Positions 32,980-45,306 of a stretch of 64,000 bases of DNA are shown here, piece by piece. Origin of the DNA: Brachypodium distachyon (taxonomy: Eukaryota > Streptophyta > Magnoliopsida > Poales > Poaceae); the NCBI RefSeq assembly GCF_000005505.3, contig NC_016132.3, positions 42,794,914 to 42,858,913 on the forward strand, written 5' to 3'. The notes beneath the pieces were generated by a model. That model searched no databases. It was not told the DNA's origin and worked only from the letters and a program-made list of their open reading frames with translations. The translations under genes were made by a program, and so were the position numbers. The first letter of the stretch is position 1; each line of letters opens with the position of its first letter.

Positions 32980-34834
32980 ATGATGGCCGGCGCACACATC
33001 TTACAACTCCTACATCCCTGCCTTCCGGAAACCCCCTTCACCGGCAATTTCCTGCCCTACGACGCCGGCTCGTCCTCCTCCTCCGACGCCGTCGACGGCG
33101 AAGGTGGCGAGGACCGCATCAGCGCCCTCCCCGACGACCTCCTGCGCAACATCATCTCCCGCCTCCCCGTCAAGGACGCCGCCCGCACCACCACGCTCTC
33201 CCCTCGCTGGCGCGGCCTCTGGCGCTCCACCCCGCTCGCCCTCGAAGATCGCCACCTCTTCCGGCTGTCGTACATGTCGGACGGCATCGACTGGGGCACC
33301 CTTGCCGCCGACGTCTCGCGCGTCCTCGTCTCCCACCCGGGCCCCTTCCGCTGGGTCCACCTCTCCTGGAACTTCATGGGCGACCGGGAGAAGGCGCTCG
33401 CCAAGTGGCTCCGCCTCTTCGCCGCCAAGGGCGTGGAGAGCCTCGTCCTCGTCAACCGCCCCTGGCCCCTCGACGTGCCCCTGCCGGCGACCATCCTCCG
33501 CTGCGCCTCGCTCCGCCGCCTCTACCTCGGCGTCTGGCACTTCGCCGACACCTCCCGCCTCTCGCGCGGCCCCGCCGTCTTCCCCCACCTCCAGGAGCTC
33601 GGCATCTGCCACACAATCATGCAGGAGTGCGACCTCGAGTACCTATTCGACTGCAGCCCGGATCTCCAGATTTTTGGGCTCATCCTCAGCTACGGCTTCC
33701 CCTCGAGCGTTCGAATCCGCAGCGAGAGCCTGCTCTGCATGATCTTCTGGATGTCCATGGCGGAAGAGCTCGCCGTCGTGGCCGCCCCACACCTTCAGCG
33801 GCTCATCCTCCACTCCGCTGGAACTAGTAGACGCACAATGAAGGTCAAGATTGGAAATGCTCATGAGCTCACCGTGCTTGGCTACTTGGACACGGCCACC
33901 CACATGCTTGAGATCGGCAACACCATCATCAAGGTCTCGCTCTGGCCAATTTCCCCCCTTCTTATATGTCTATGATTCAGTGTCTTGACCAATCCATCGT
34001 AATACATCATCCATGTGCTGATTTGATGCGCAAATGATTTCAGCTCATTCTCTAATCTCTATACGGTCGTTGTGTTTATGTGCAGGCTGCGGTAACAAAT
34101 GTGACCCCAAATGCTACGGTTCCAAGTGTCAAGGTGTTAGCTTTGAAGGTGGGTTTCGGAGACGTGGAGGAAGTGAAGACCTTGCTCAGTTTCCTGAGGT
34201 GCTTTCCCAAAGTTGAGACGCTACACGTTATGGTTGTGAGTTCGATCTGGCCCTGGTCTCGCTTGATTCACATTGCAATTAATTTGCATATCATGACTTC
34301 ACAACCACTATAAGTAAACAACTCGCTTTGCTACACAGTCCAATATCTTCGCTTGATTCGATTTTGCAGTCGTCCTGTGGAGCCATCGGCGACGAGAACG
34401 AGGAAGAGGAGGAGAAGGATGACAACTCAGAAGGCGACGAGAATGAGGAGAACAAAGAGCAGGACGACAACAAAGAGGGCGGCGAAGGCATTGGCGAGCT
34501 CAGTTCCATGATCGGGCAGGAGGTTGGTCCGATCGAGTGCCTGGAGTCGCATGTGAAGAAGCTGGTGCTGGATCAGTTCAGCTTTGGGGTCAACGAGCTT
34601 GGATTCCTCAAGTTGGTGCTGGGGAGAGCACAGATGCTGCAGAACGTCGTGCTGGTGCTGGCCGGTGGGAAGCCTTCCGTGGGTGCGGCGGAGGCCATGG
34701 AGATGCTGGGGATGCTGGGTACCATGAAGTGGGCCAATAAGGAGTGTGAGTTGGCGGTGCGTGCACGTCGAGGGCATGATTGGAGCTACCGCAGAGCATC
34801 TGATCTTTCTCTGAGTGACCCGTTTCTTGGTTAA
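32980..34834 (+). CDS. F-box/FBD-LRR protein, cluster gene 3
   Basis: Exons 32980-33933, 34086 to 34232 or 34235, and 34370-34834 encode 521 or 522 residues; the exon 2 donor is either ATG|GTTGTG or, with better consensus, GTT|GTGAGT. The F-box is at about residues 44-81 (GEDRISALPDDLLRNIISRLP, SPRWRGLW). LRR-like segments follow (ASLRRLYLGVWHFAD, FPHLQELGIC, HLQRLILH), then RCFPKVETLHVM in exon 2. Exon 3 begins with a highly acidic insert (about 30 residues of Glu/Asp/Asn/Lys) before the FBD (IECLESHVKKLVLDQFS, ELGFLKLVLGRAQMLQNV) and ends RASDLSLSDPFLG. Predicted SCF substrate receptor with unknown target. The acidic insert is absent from cluster genes 1 and 2 and may be an expanded GAG/GAC microsatellite. 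The ATG is preceded by a clear TATA box and CT-rich leader; a second Met is the next codon. Confidence 0.88.
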
Positions 34835-37800
34835 GGCAATGCAGTAACTGATGAGCGTTAATTAGCAGCTAGAGCATCGATCATTTTGGTTGTTTGTTGT
34901 CTGAAGAACTTAGTAGTGTTGGACTGGCAGCAGCTATGCAAAAGACTTGCTACTCTCTCCTCTCCTATTTTGTTATCTGCATTCGACGCTAGCTAGTACT
35001 AGCTTTTCTCAGACTCGAACTTAATTGCTACTCCGTAGTTTGTTGGTACCTATATCGTGGTGTGACCTGCCTGACATTGTTGGTTTTACAATCACGCAAC
35101 AATATTTATGGGGCGTATGTATGGTTAAAGCTGCTGGGGTTCCTTTTGCTTCCGTTCTTGTTCATTTTTTTTTGACCAAACCCATCTTGTTAATTTGCGT
35201 TTCTTTGTGTGGCCTTTGGGTACAAACATTGTCGATGTGGCCGTAGTTTAGAACAAAGGATTAGTTAGCTGGTTGACACTGCAATGCAGTCTTGCTTACT
35301 GAATGGGTACAAAGGAAGTTGTGGATAGGCGCAGGTTTGCGCATCCATGTCTACTGTGTAAATTATCCTGTGCCTGTTGCAGGAATCATATCAATCTTTT
35401 TTAAGATACACGATCATGCCATTATTACTTTCGAGTTGTACTGACAATAATACTTACTCCGTTCCAAAATAAGTGACGTGGAGTTGTATAGATTATTATA
35501 CAAATCAACGTCAATTATTTCCGGACGGAGGGAGTAGTGATTTAACGAGCAAGTCGCAACAATCACCACAACGTTTTTCCACACTTGTTGAACCACGAGA
35601 AAAATGCTCCCACAAGTATTGCATAGCCTGAAAATAAACAAATTTGGATACAAATTTGCAACGCCATGATGTTTGGCAGCTAAACCAGAAGATCCCGAGC
35701 AAGATACATGACAGCTAGTGTTCAACCCCTTCGATTGCTCAAGCTCGAGGCGATGATGGTGATGCATATCCTACATGGTTCTAGCAAAAAATTTAGAAAT
35801 GCTCGGCAGGTTCCATGTTTGAGTATGTCCTCGGAGATAGGCGGCAGATAGGTAGGACAATGTGGCTAACCCCTATTCTATAGTTCTCACACCTCTCTCT
35901 ATAGACTAGTACTGCTTCAGATTCTTCCTTTCCAACCCTCGTATCGTTTCTCTGTGGTCTCCGACCGAAACTTTGAGGCTCCGGATCAGCAGCAAGATTG
36001 CTCCAGTCATCAGAACACCTCACTTCCACCGTCTGGAAAAATGTCCTATAAAAATATTCACCTATACCCTCACCATCATATCCTACAAAAGTACTTTGAG
36101 ACAACTTCCTTATTGCGACATGCACCAACCAAAAATTTGCCCCTCCAACAATAATCACAGCCCCAAAATGCTAGCCCTCATCCGCCGACCGACGGCCTAT
36201 TTCGACGTCTACCTACTACATTCTTCAGCGACGGCCCACAAAACACAATGCCTCCAGGATACACTACTGGATTCACTGCAGTTGCCATGTGCCCGCAAAA
36301 ATTGGAGAGTTGCCAAAAAAATATGGTCTATTTCGTGTGAAAATTGGAAATATGTCATTTTGTATCTTTTTTTACCGGTAATGCCATTTTGTATCTAATT
36401 AATTGTAACTGTTTCACAAAAAAAACATTTTAGCATTAAAAAGTTAAAAACAATTTTTTAAGCAAAAGTTGTAAACATCTATGACACTATTGTTTGGCCA
36501 CGGCCCAGGGCTACCCGTCGTGCATCCGAATTGGAAGCAACATCTATGACTTTATATCTTAATACCATGTTTATATATATAAAGTCCTACCATATATATA
36601 AAGTCCAACCATTGCATTAAACTCCAAGGTCCCCGAAAAAGTCCTCCTTCTTGCTCAGTCATAGAATTGGATACGTGCAATTGTCACTCCTTTATCCCGC
36701 ATCATTCATTAGAGGGATTGCACTAATACTGCACCCCTATTTATGGCTCCGCACTGTGAATAATTTACTTTGACTATTTACTTAATCTTGTTGCTGAAAG
36801 ATGATTGATAATGAAATCCATGCTGCCCCTAGGATCTTACATCTCTGTTAAACACACACTTCCATGCATACCGCGGGCTTGTCCTCTAGAGAAGGGGAAT
36901 TGGGCTCTCTCTGAGAAGTCATTTAATTTTCTGTTATTTACTTTACTGTTCTTTTAATTCCTTCAATCTAGTAGGTTAGTTATTCCAATTAAATGAAACT
37001 TTGCTAACTGTAATTTATTTGCTCTGCATAAAGGCCGTGTAAGTGGGTTAGATTACCTGCTGCTTCTTGTGGGATCGATAATCAATACTTATCGAAAGGG
37101 TACTGCAATAACCCCCCTACACTTGTGGGTTATCAATGATTCGGAGCTATCTGGAGAAATATATCATGAATTCAAAGTTAATCCGACTCGGGTCCGAGTT
37201 GTCGGGAGACTCAAAATTGATTTAATCATCTAGGCCGCATCCGAAATCCAAAACAACCAAACAAGTACTTGTTTGAAATTTAACTTTGCGACCTTTCACG
37301 GATCCAGTCCCATGCACAAGGAGATTCGAAGCATGCTGACCGTAGCGGACAAAACAAACTCTTTTGAAAAGAGTTGTAGTTTGTTAGGAAATTTAGAGAT
37401 AGAGTTAGATTTTGGCCTCCTCCTCAAGGTGCATGAAAATATCTCTTTCTCGTCATTTATATACCTCACGGGTCCCTTATGGAGCCTTGGGTTTTATTTG
37501 GTCAAAAGTTAGCCATCGTTGCAACTTCGTGTAATCGCTTGTGTTGGTTAGACCACCCGCTTTACCGTTTTCGGTACCCCAAATTATCGTTTCGTTAAGA
37601 CATCGGTTTAATATAGTATATTCGCAATATCAGATTGTGTTTGCTTTTAATCTTGTTTTGCTTGTTCTTCCATTGATTGTAGGAACAAAGACCTTCGTGG
37701 TCTTGATCAATAATCTTCTGTAGTTGGTGTATAGATTGTTAAGGCGCAAGCCACCAGGCTGTAGTCGGATCGTCAACGTCACATCATACAAAAATTGAGA
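34835..37800. other. Intergenic, with one MITE and weak retroelement traces
   Basis: 3' flank of cluster gene 3, then AT-rich DNA. 37060-37140 (CTTGTGGGATCGATAATC, ... CCTACACTTGTGGGTTATCA) resembles sequence found near the 3' end of grass LTR retrotransposons, and 36560-36610 has a short tandem of TATATATAAAGTCC. The frame at 35973-36398 does not resemble any protein. No gene is supported. Confidence 0.4.
35457..35534. mobile_element. Stowaway MITE, 78 bp
   Basis: Starts CTCCGTTCCAAAATAAGTGACG and ends TTATTTCCGGACGGAGGGAG, with TA at both sides (35455-35456, 35535-35536). Internal arms ACGTGGAGTTGTATAGAT / AATCAACGT also pair. Confidence 0.8.
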
Positions 37801-39531
37801 GATATCAATCTCATCAAAAGACCGGACCATCCAAGAGGCTACCAGTCAACAAAACCAAAGCGGGGCGTTTGTTTTTGACATACCACACTCGATATGTTTT
37901 TTTACCAAGCATCCGCAGAGCTTGAAATTTAAGTGGCCTACCTTCCATGCTACTTCTAAGCTTCATCGTCATAATCCACCAAGAAGCACAAATCAATTAA
38001 GATAGATTAACATTAAGAATATAGAGATGATTCTATGCGCTTTTCCACCCAAACGAGCAAGTTTCGCAGCCAACCATATCCCCACAAGTAGTATGTGTCT
38101 TAGAGTATAAGCTTTTCAACATGGCAACGTAATACACGTCTAGTAGTGCCTTGTGTTCAATAGTACGAGCTTGAAACATAACATGCATTACCTCAATCAA
38201 TAATCCTGATGGTTGATCAATTCCCCCAAAGAGAACAATGCCTCCTATCTCGTCGACAATCTTAGAGAATAAGATTTTGTCCCTGGTCATGTGATTGCTT
38301 GCACCAATGTTCAGGTACACATTGCCTCCATCTTCCTTCCTCAGCATATGGAGTCAGAGGGACTTTCTGATCTTCCATTAGCTCGCATGCCTAGGGCATC
38401 AAGAATGCCAGTTCCTCACCATGTTCTTTGGCGACAAATTAAAGATTGTTCCCTTTGTGGCTTGCGGCACTCTAACTTGAATGCCTATAGATACGTCACT
38501 TGAATCACTTTATCTTCTTCCTATCAATCTTCTTAGTTTTTTCTTTAGTGTTTTCCTGAGTGTCTTTGACTTTTCCTTGCATACAAACTTGAGGGAGTGT
38601 CCTTCTTATTACTGATGCTTAATCATGTTGGGTTTACACTGATGCCTATACTTTCCAGCGATCAGTACTATGATCTCCCGTTACTAGGAGCTAAATTGGC
38701 CCACCGTGATGATATCTTGATCCAAATCCGCTGAACGCTACTCCACGCACATCCGCCGATGCCCGCGCCCGAGGCACTAGGTGGTGCCAAGGTGCGGTAC
38801 CGGGGAATCTCGTCAAGATCGTCTTCGAGGAGTCATGTGTGTGTAGTTTAGCACGTTCAGGCAGCGTCAAGTCCGTGAATCGTGGTTTTGTCCAAGTGCT
38901 CATCGTGTGAGACTAGCTCTATTGCGCTGGAAGCATGTCACAGTTGAAAGGTTGTCCGGTGAGGTGTATCACCGTGGGCGAAGGATGTGCGCGCATACAA
39001 GGAAGCAGATGGTCATCTGCATATGTCTCGACGAGAGGAGATGAAGCTCAAGAGCATTGTTAGACGGTAACCAGTGATGAGTCTCTTCGGTGAGACCATG
39101 TTCCCTACATGAGACCGTGAGATTTGAGAAGAAATAAAAAAGACAAGGCGCGATAGGTGCCTTTGGCCATAATCCGGTGATTGTCATGTGAGCGTGTGCG
39201 TCTTCATGTGATTGATCTTTGGGAAAACCCAACAGATCCGTCCAATGAGGCTCCCTTCGTCATCGAGTTCTGGCTAATCTACTTTGCTCTTTCCAACATC
39301 AGGTGTTCCATATCTTTTGCGTCACCAAGTCAGAAAGAAACACATTCATCGTGATCTTTGAAGCGCACGATGAGATCTGACACTGTCGGCATTGAAATAG
39401 ATCCCTAGTGGAGGTTTTTGATGGTGGCCCATACTTCCTTCGCCGTTCTCTTATCGGAGAGATGTCCCAGCACATCCCTTGGTACTACTGATCGAGTAGA
39501 TGGATGAGAAAGCTTTCGAGCTGAGGGTATG
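37800..39531 (-). mobile_element. Degenerate Copia retrotransposon, left part
   Basis: Reading leftwards: a gag-like frame (39587-39405: GHLSDKRTAKEVWATIKNLH) of the type seen in plant Copia gag; a protease-region frame (38347-38033) with YLNIGASNHMT, which corresponds to the Copia LDTGASNHMT motif with the catalytic Asp lost, followed by VLFGGIDQPSG and ALLDVYYVAMLKS; and a pre-integrase-like frame (37996-37814: LKFQALRMLGKK). All are interrupted and no RT remains in the window. The gag end is broken at 39532 by the large solo LTR, and the copy seems to resume at 43369. The family is clear, the exact borders are not. Confidence 0.7.
39058..39234. repeat. Short LTR-like sequence related to the 49910-50202 solo LTR
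   Basis: Starts TGTTAGACGG and ends AAACCCAACA. Its right two thirds closely match 50085-50202 (GGATTTGAGAAAGAAATA, GCGTCTTCATGTGATTGATC). No target duplication was found, so it could be a truncated solo LTR or part of the surrounding Copia remnant. Confidence 0.5.
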
Positions 39532-42500
39532 TGTGAGACCCCGAGATTGAATTTATGCAATTTAGTCCCAAATGCTAACTCGCGCATAAATCAAACCCCA
39601 GTGCCTCCCTATGATGAACACTTCACAACATACACGCAATGTGTTCACCATAGGTTGGAACAACAATGATATCATTACATCACTCTAAGACACAAGAATT
39701 AAGTCAAGCTCATACATGGAGCAAAATGCCAAGTTATTACAACTCACGGACACATGTCCTGAATCATCATTACACCAGCGGAAGCAAATTAGGCCCGAGT
39801 ACGGACAAATTACAATTATTGCCTAAGAGGCTGAAACTGAAAAAGGGAGAGCCCGCCACAAGTTCACAGAACCCTGCTCTGGAATCTTCTGGCTAAACGT
39901 CGAAGCTGTCATCGTCAAACTCCACGAAGTAACCACTCACCCATTCCTCCAGAAACTCTGGAGAAAACAACGTTGCAAAGCAACTGAATACAAAGTACTC
40001 GCAAGACTTACGGGAGATCTAAACTAGATATGCAATATGTCTCAAAGGATGGATAAAATGGTGGGGTTATGCAGCAAAATATCTGGAAAGACACACTAAT
40101 GACATCGTCTAAATAGAGGATAAGAAGCGTCTACCAAGTGGGGTGATAATCTATCAACTAACACCAAACAAACACAACCTCTTATCACTCCCTCAACCCC
40201 TTGTGAGGAAATGATCCAAAGGCACTCACACTTAAGTAGTTTTAAGCTTATCCATGATTAAGGCTATTTACTACTCAAGTTTAAGAGATTAAGCTAATTA
40301 ATTGGTATGAGTTTTCTATGATCAAGTAATGACCAACCAAGTCGTCCATGACCGCGGACATGGCTTTCCAAAAGATTTATCCCTGCAGGCTGTGCCAATT
40401 TACCCGTACACGTTCGTCCAACCCTTGACGCCACTAGCATGGAACACACGCAAAAGCATGTGCCGGCAGGATTGAGCGACACGACGTTTCCAAGCCCCAC
40501 GACTAATCCAGGGAACCACCCAACAACGTCTAATCCGAAACGAGAGCCCGGCCGAAGCGTCGTACGGACTCAAGAGTTGCGGGAACAGCTGGTAGTGGTT
40601 CAATGTCCACAGAATAAACACTCCAGACGTGTGCCGCAGTCCTATATGTATGCAAAGTACCAACAAGTCTCCAAACACAACACCAGTGTATATGCGATAT
40701 GCCAAATGGAACGCCCGAACTATGTGGCCCCTGGAAGAGCTATGAAACGAGTACTAAGCCGAGGGGGGACCCATATATTCTCCCACGAGCGGTTAGCGTG
40801 AAGTTTCTTGGGTTGGCAAAAATGAGAACTCAGTCCTTAGGTTGGCGCCAATGGAACAAAACACCAATGCATTAGCACGGCCTCCCATCATTGCCTTGTG
40901 CAGGTAAATAACATGTCACAGTTTAATAATTGCAATTAAATACAGAAAGTAGCATGTGGATGTAGCAATTGTGTAACCCCAAGTAAGGACACTAGACTAG
41001 CAATCTAAGCAAACTTCTAATGACCAACTAGGGCGATAACAAACATGTGACATGGTAATAGGATAAGGAACAAGATAACATGCATTTGAGTAGAGCTGAC
41101 TAAAGCTATGCAGTTCTAGAGGCATTGTGACAAGAACCGAGAACATTCTTAATGCAAGAATGAGAGAGAGACATTGGGTATAATCAACATGTTCAAGGAA
41201 TGACTGCTTGCCTGGATTCTCGGTCGCTGGGCACCGAGAGAGGGGATCCGAAGAAGTGTGGGAACCTGGATCGTCGACGGAGTAAGTCGGAGTCGCTAAC
41301 GATAAGATCCAAACACACAAGGTAGGTAGAATAAGCATACATAGGGTGCAATGCGCAAACAAGGATGCATGACATGTGATAGAATGATGCATTCATTTTA
41401 ATCAAGAGTGCTAGGTATTTAGCGAAATAGATTATCCATTAGATGGTAAGATGGATGATAACAGTGGTTTCACCTTGCTCAAATATATTAAACAGTAACA
41501 TGGTTATAAAGTACAGGTACCAAGGAATATTTCACATTTTTACAGAAGGTTCAAATTCATTACTCACTTTAAACTAGGAGCTACACAAGTTCTCATGTTT
41601 GAATTTCAAATCTGGGACAGATTTGAAATTTGGAACCTCAAAATGTAAATACAATTGTACAGTTAAATTCCTTGCATTTTTCTGATTCCAAAACATATAT
41701 GGTTTACTCAATTTGGTTATAGCATGCATTTTCTAGGACTTAAACAAGATAAAACAATTTTTGGAATTTTAAAACAAAAGGGAACACACGGAGAACTAAA
41801 TCTACTCGGGCGCAACTAGCCTGTGCGGCTGACAGCGGGCCCAGAAGAGCTGACGAGGCGGGGCGCGCTGAGCTGGCTGCCCGCGGTCATTGACCAACGG
41901 GTCCCACTTGTCAGGGTCGGTGAAAAGTTAAAAAGGTTGGGGTTTTACTTTGCAGCCAAGGGGGATCGTCTGACCAGAGCGAACGGACGAGCGAGGTAAC
42001 CAGACGAGTTGCGGATCGGATCTTGCTAGATCTATGGCGCAAACCCTGTTGAACTAACCTGAGCTAGCTACTTGGGGGCTCGCGCGGCGGCCACGGCAAG
42101 GCATGAACACCGGCGACCACGGCAAGCGGCGGAGGGCTAACTACCGCGGATAAACGGCGACGCGCAGAAACAATCTAGGTGACACGACGGTCACCACACA
42201 ACCCTTAGCGAGGAGGCGGCGCGGCTGAGCACAGAAGCTCGCCGGCGGCAAGCCGAAGCGTGCGGGCAGTGCTACGACGCTACGGTGCGCGAAAGAAGGC
42301 GCGGAAAAAGGCGAGAGAGAGAGGAGCTCACCCCGGTGACGTGAGAGGAAGCTGACGAGGTTTGCACGGACGTGCTCGCTAGAATTTCGTCGGAGACGGG
42401 CGGCGGCCGGAGAGGAAGAAGTCGTCCTAGGCGTCGATGTAGGCGATCTCGCTCCGATTCCTTGCACCCACGCGTAGAGGAAGAAGAGGCGCACTCGGTG

Positions 42501-43363
42501 ACGCGGTCGGGGCGTCGTGGTTAGGCCAGGGGCGGCGGCGCGACACAGTGGCGTCCACGGCCCGGGAAGACGGCGACGGCGGCGGTGCAGAAGGAGGGAG
42601 AGGAAACCCTGGCTAGGGTTTGCCGTGCGCTGCGGAAGGGAGGAAGCACGGCGCAGCTGAAGTAGGCGAGGAGGAGGTGGCTGTCGTTGTTGCCGCGGAC
42701 GTGGCGCGCGAGGGCTCCACCGGTCGGGAGGACGAAAAGCAGAGGAGGAAGATGACGCTGTGAGAGGTGGTGCGTTTTGGTGATTACGTCTTCGCAGCGG
42801 GGAAGCGTAACGTGGGGCGGCGCGCGAGGCTGCGGGGCCGAGCTGGGCTGCGGGCGCGGCGGGAGAAGGTGGGCTGCGGCGGGCGCGCGGGAGAAGGGCC
42901 GAGGCGGCTGGGCCGGCTCGGGCCAAAAGGTAAGCAGGTGAGGTTTTTATTTTTTTTTCTTTTTTCTTTTTCCTTTTCTGTTTTCTGTTTTGCAAATAAC
43001 TTTGGATTCAAAATTCAAACACCAATTTTGAAGAGGTGAGGAATAGGAGAGTTTAAATATAGTGCTAGTATTTGAAAATGTTCAAATGGATGTAAAGATT
43101 GAAAATCCATTTGACTCTCTTTTACAAATTATGGAAAAGGAATTCAAACTCCAAGAAGGAAAAATTCATATTTGAATCTTCTAGCAAATTCAAACAACAA
43201 GAATTCAAACCACAAGTTGAGATGCAATTTAAAACTCATGTGACACAAATAAATAGACATGGCATGGCATGAATGCAATGTAAAATGTTATGCAACAAGA
43301 ATTAAATTACAAACAGGTCCACACAAGAGAATTAAATGTAAATGTTGCTTTTAGACTGTTACA
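39532..43363. mobile_element. Solo LTR, 3.83 kb, with TSD GTATG
   Basis: The segment starts TGTGAGACCCCGAGATTG and ends TTTAGACTGTTACA and has the 5-bp target duplication GTATG on both sides (39527-39531 and 43364-43368). No gag, pol or second LTR is found inside, and no internal direct repeat was seen, so it reads as a single very long LTR left by recombination. 41.8-42.95 kb is GC-rich with low-complexity frames; the rest is AT-rich. The TGTGAGACCCC/TTACA ends and size suggest a Gypsy family of the Tekay/Del type, but that is weak. Confidence 0.75.
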
Positions 43364-43368
43364 GTATG

Positions 43369-44685
43369 TCACCTTCAGCGCAACGGTCTTCTTATGAAGT
43401 TAACATGGGGCACGTCCGATGGGTTTAGAAGTATGTAACTACGTGTAAAACCTAAGACCACCCAAATCCGAAGTAAGATTTCACTCAACCTTACCCGACT
43501 CGAGCCGCGTAGAAAGAAACAAATAGCCGTAAAGGTCACCGACTCGATCGAATTTAACTAAGAGTCTAAGACCAACAAATAATATAATTGTGCCATTAGC
43601 TAGAAATTTTGAAGTCGTAAATTTTCTTCTATAAGAAGGCAGGCATACCCGGCCGGCCGGCCCCATGCATATGCATGTCAGTCTAGCAATAATTCCCAAG
43701 TCGACCTAGACCTCTTGACTGGCCTTATCAATCCAGTCGATCAAATGGCGAATCTGGCGATCCATAACAACCATAACAACCACACCCAAGAAAAGAAAGA
43801 AAAAAGTAAAGAGAGAGCAACGCATTTTTTTTTCTTCTAAAAAAGAGGTTAAACCCTCGACTTCTGCATCATCACAATGATGCACACAACCATATTTTAT
43901 TGATTTATTAACAAGCCTGACAAAAGGATTACAGTGATCAAGCAATCTAAAGCCACCAATCTATGTCTACAAGATAGAAGAAGAGGTGGCCATTATCGGA
44001 GCCGCATGCCCTGACCACATAAGACCGCCTAACATCAAAATCCGGAGGCCACACACCGGGTACAACCGGTCAAGAAAGTCCACAACGTGAGCCGTCTCCT
44101 CACGCTCCAGAATCAGCTGCCACTGTCTTTCACCAACCCATCTTTTCAGGACAGGGATCGAAATATGGCAACTTGTCGGACCTGGCATTGACGTGTAGGA
44201 CTGACCGCTCCAGCCCGCACGTGTTCGAAAATGATGCCCCCACGAGCCATCTTCCGATTCAGAAGTCCAATATCTAGGGTTTCCTCCGACACATCTGGGC
44301 GGAGGCGGGAAAAGCGCAGTATGCCTTCAAAAAGGTAATGAAGCCCTTTGAGCGCCGCACCGAACAAATAGGAGCCTCGCCTCTCAGATACGTCGCGTGG
44401 TCCAAAACGCAGCAGGAGGACGCCAAGGAAGACGTGTCACCGAAAGCCGGGCCGCGTCACCAGACGGATCCACCGCCACGCCACACATGCTTTGTCAGGA
44501 TCCAGCCCGCCACGGCCCCGGAAGCCAAGCCACAGGCCACCGCGCCATGCAAGGACCGCTAGCTGTACATATATGCATCAGCAATACATGGCCGCTGCGG
44601 AGTGTCGTGCGCGGCTGCTCAAGAGAAAACCAAAGCAAAGCGGAGTGTCTGTTTACCTCCGTGCAGGCCCGTTTGTTACTTTAAC
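43369..44685. other. Intergenic and repeat remnants
   Basis: 43369-43480 is probably the continuation of the Copia remnant. 43810-43945 on the minus strand resembles a retroposon 3' end: an AATAAA-rich stretch, TGGTTGTGTGCATCATTGTG, AGAAGTCGAGGGTTTAACC, then poly-A. 43960-44370 has two short open minus frames with no recognised family. No functional gene is supported. Confidence 0.45.
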
Positions 44686-45153
44686 CAGGGCCGTACGGTG
44701 GCAAGTGCAGAGTGGGCAACTGTTCAGGGCCTCCAAAATTTAGGAGCCTTCAAATCTAATGTTAATACTGCTAATTAGCTATCCTTAATTAATAATAAAG
44801 GCAGATTTCAAGGCCCATTAACTAGAAAAAAAAGACCCACAAGGAGAAAAGCAAAGGACAGAAGCTCTGCTTTTCTTGTACGTGTTCATCACGTTTGGCC
44901 ACCGACACATCTTAACAATCCACCTATCTCCGGATCAACATGGCTTATCGATTATTTGATTAACTAATCTTTTCGTGATTTCGTCGGCCGCCGCCCTCGC
45001 CGGCCTGCCCCAGTCATCTTCCGCTGCAATCGAGAAATCTACATCGCAGCAATCCAAGATAATTCTGTGTTCATGAGTTTTTCGCACAACCGTAATTTTA
45101 GGGCCTCATTTTACAGTTCGCACCAGGGCCTCAAATTCCTAGATACGGCCCTG
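44686..45153. mobile_element. hAT-type non-autonomous element, 468 bp
   Basis: The ends CAGGGCCGTA and TACGGCCCTG are perfect 10-bp inverted repeats of the hAT form (CAGGG...). The flanks ACTTTAAC and ATTTAACT share a 7-bp block (C/A)TTTAAC consistent with an old 8-bp hAT duplication. The interior repeats 'GGGCCTCA' and 'GGGCCTCC' motifs near the ends and has no transposase frame. Confidence 0.75.
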
Positions 45154-45160
45154 ATTTAAC

Positions 45161-45306
45161 TCTTTGCCGGAGGCCCCTTTTTTGCCCTCGAAGAGCCTCC
45201 GGCAAAGGCGGCTGGTCCATGTTCATACCGACACTATTTGCCGAAGGTAAAACAAGCTTTGCCGTAGGCCTTTGGCCTCCGCCAAAGCTAGGTTCTCCCG
45301 TAGTAC
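45161..45306. mobile_element. CACTA-type element end with subterminal repeats
   Basis: Several copies of TTTGCCG(G/T)AGGCC and its inverse CCTCCGGCAAAG lie between 45168 and 45290, the subterminal repeat style of grass CACTA elements. The right end GGTTCTCCCGTAGTAC corresponds, reversed, to a CACTACGGGAGAACC-type terminus with a damaged first base. Only this end is present. Confidence 0.55.

Noticed and set aside
35973..36398. 141-codon plus-strand frame
   Set aside because: No resemblance to any family, AT-rich, and without splice or promoter context.
42141..42995. A 284-codon minus-strand frame in the 3.8 kb solo LTR
   Set aside because: Composition-driven open frame (Arg/Pro/Ser/Ala) in a GC-rich island within a repeat; no domain recognised.
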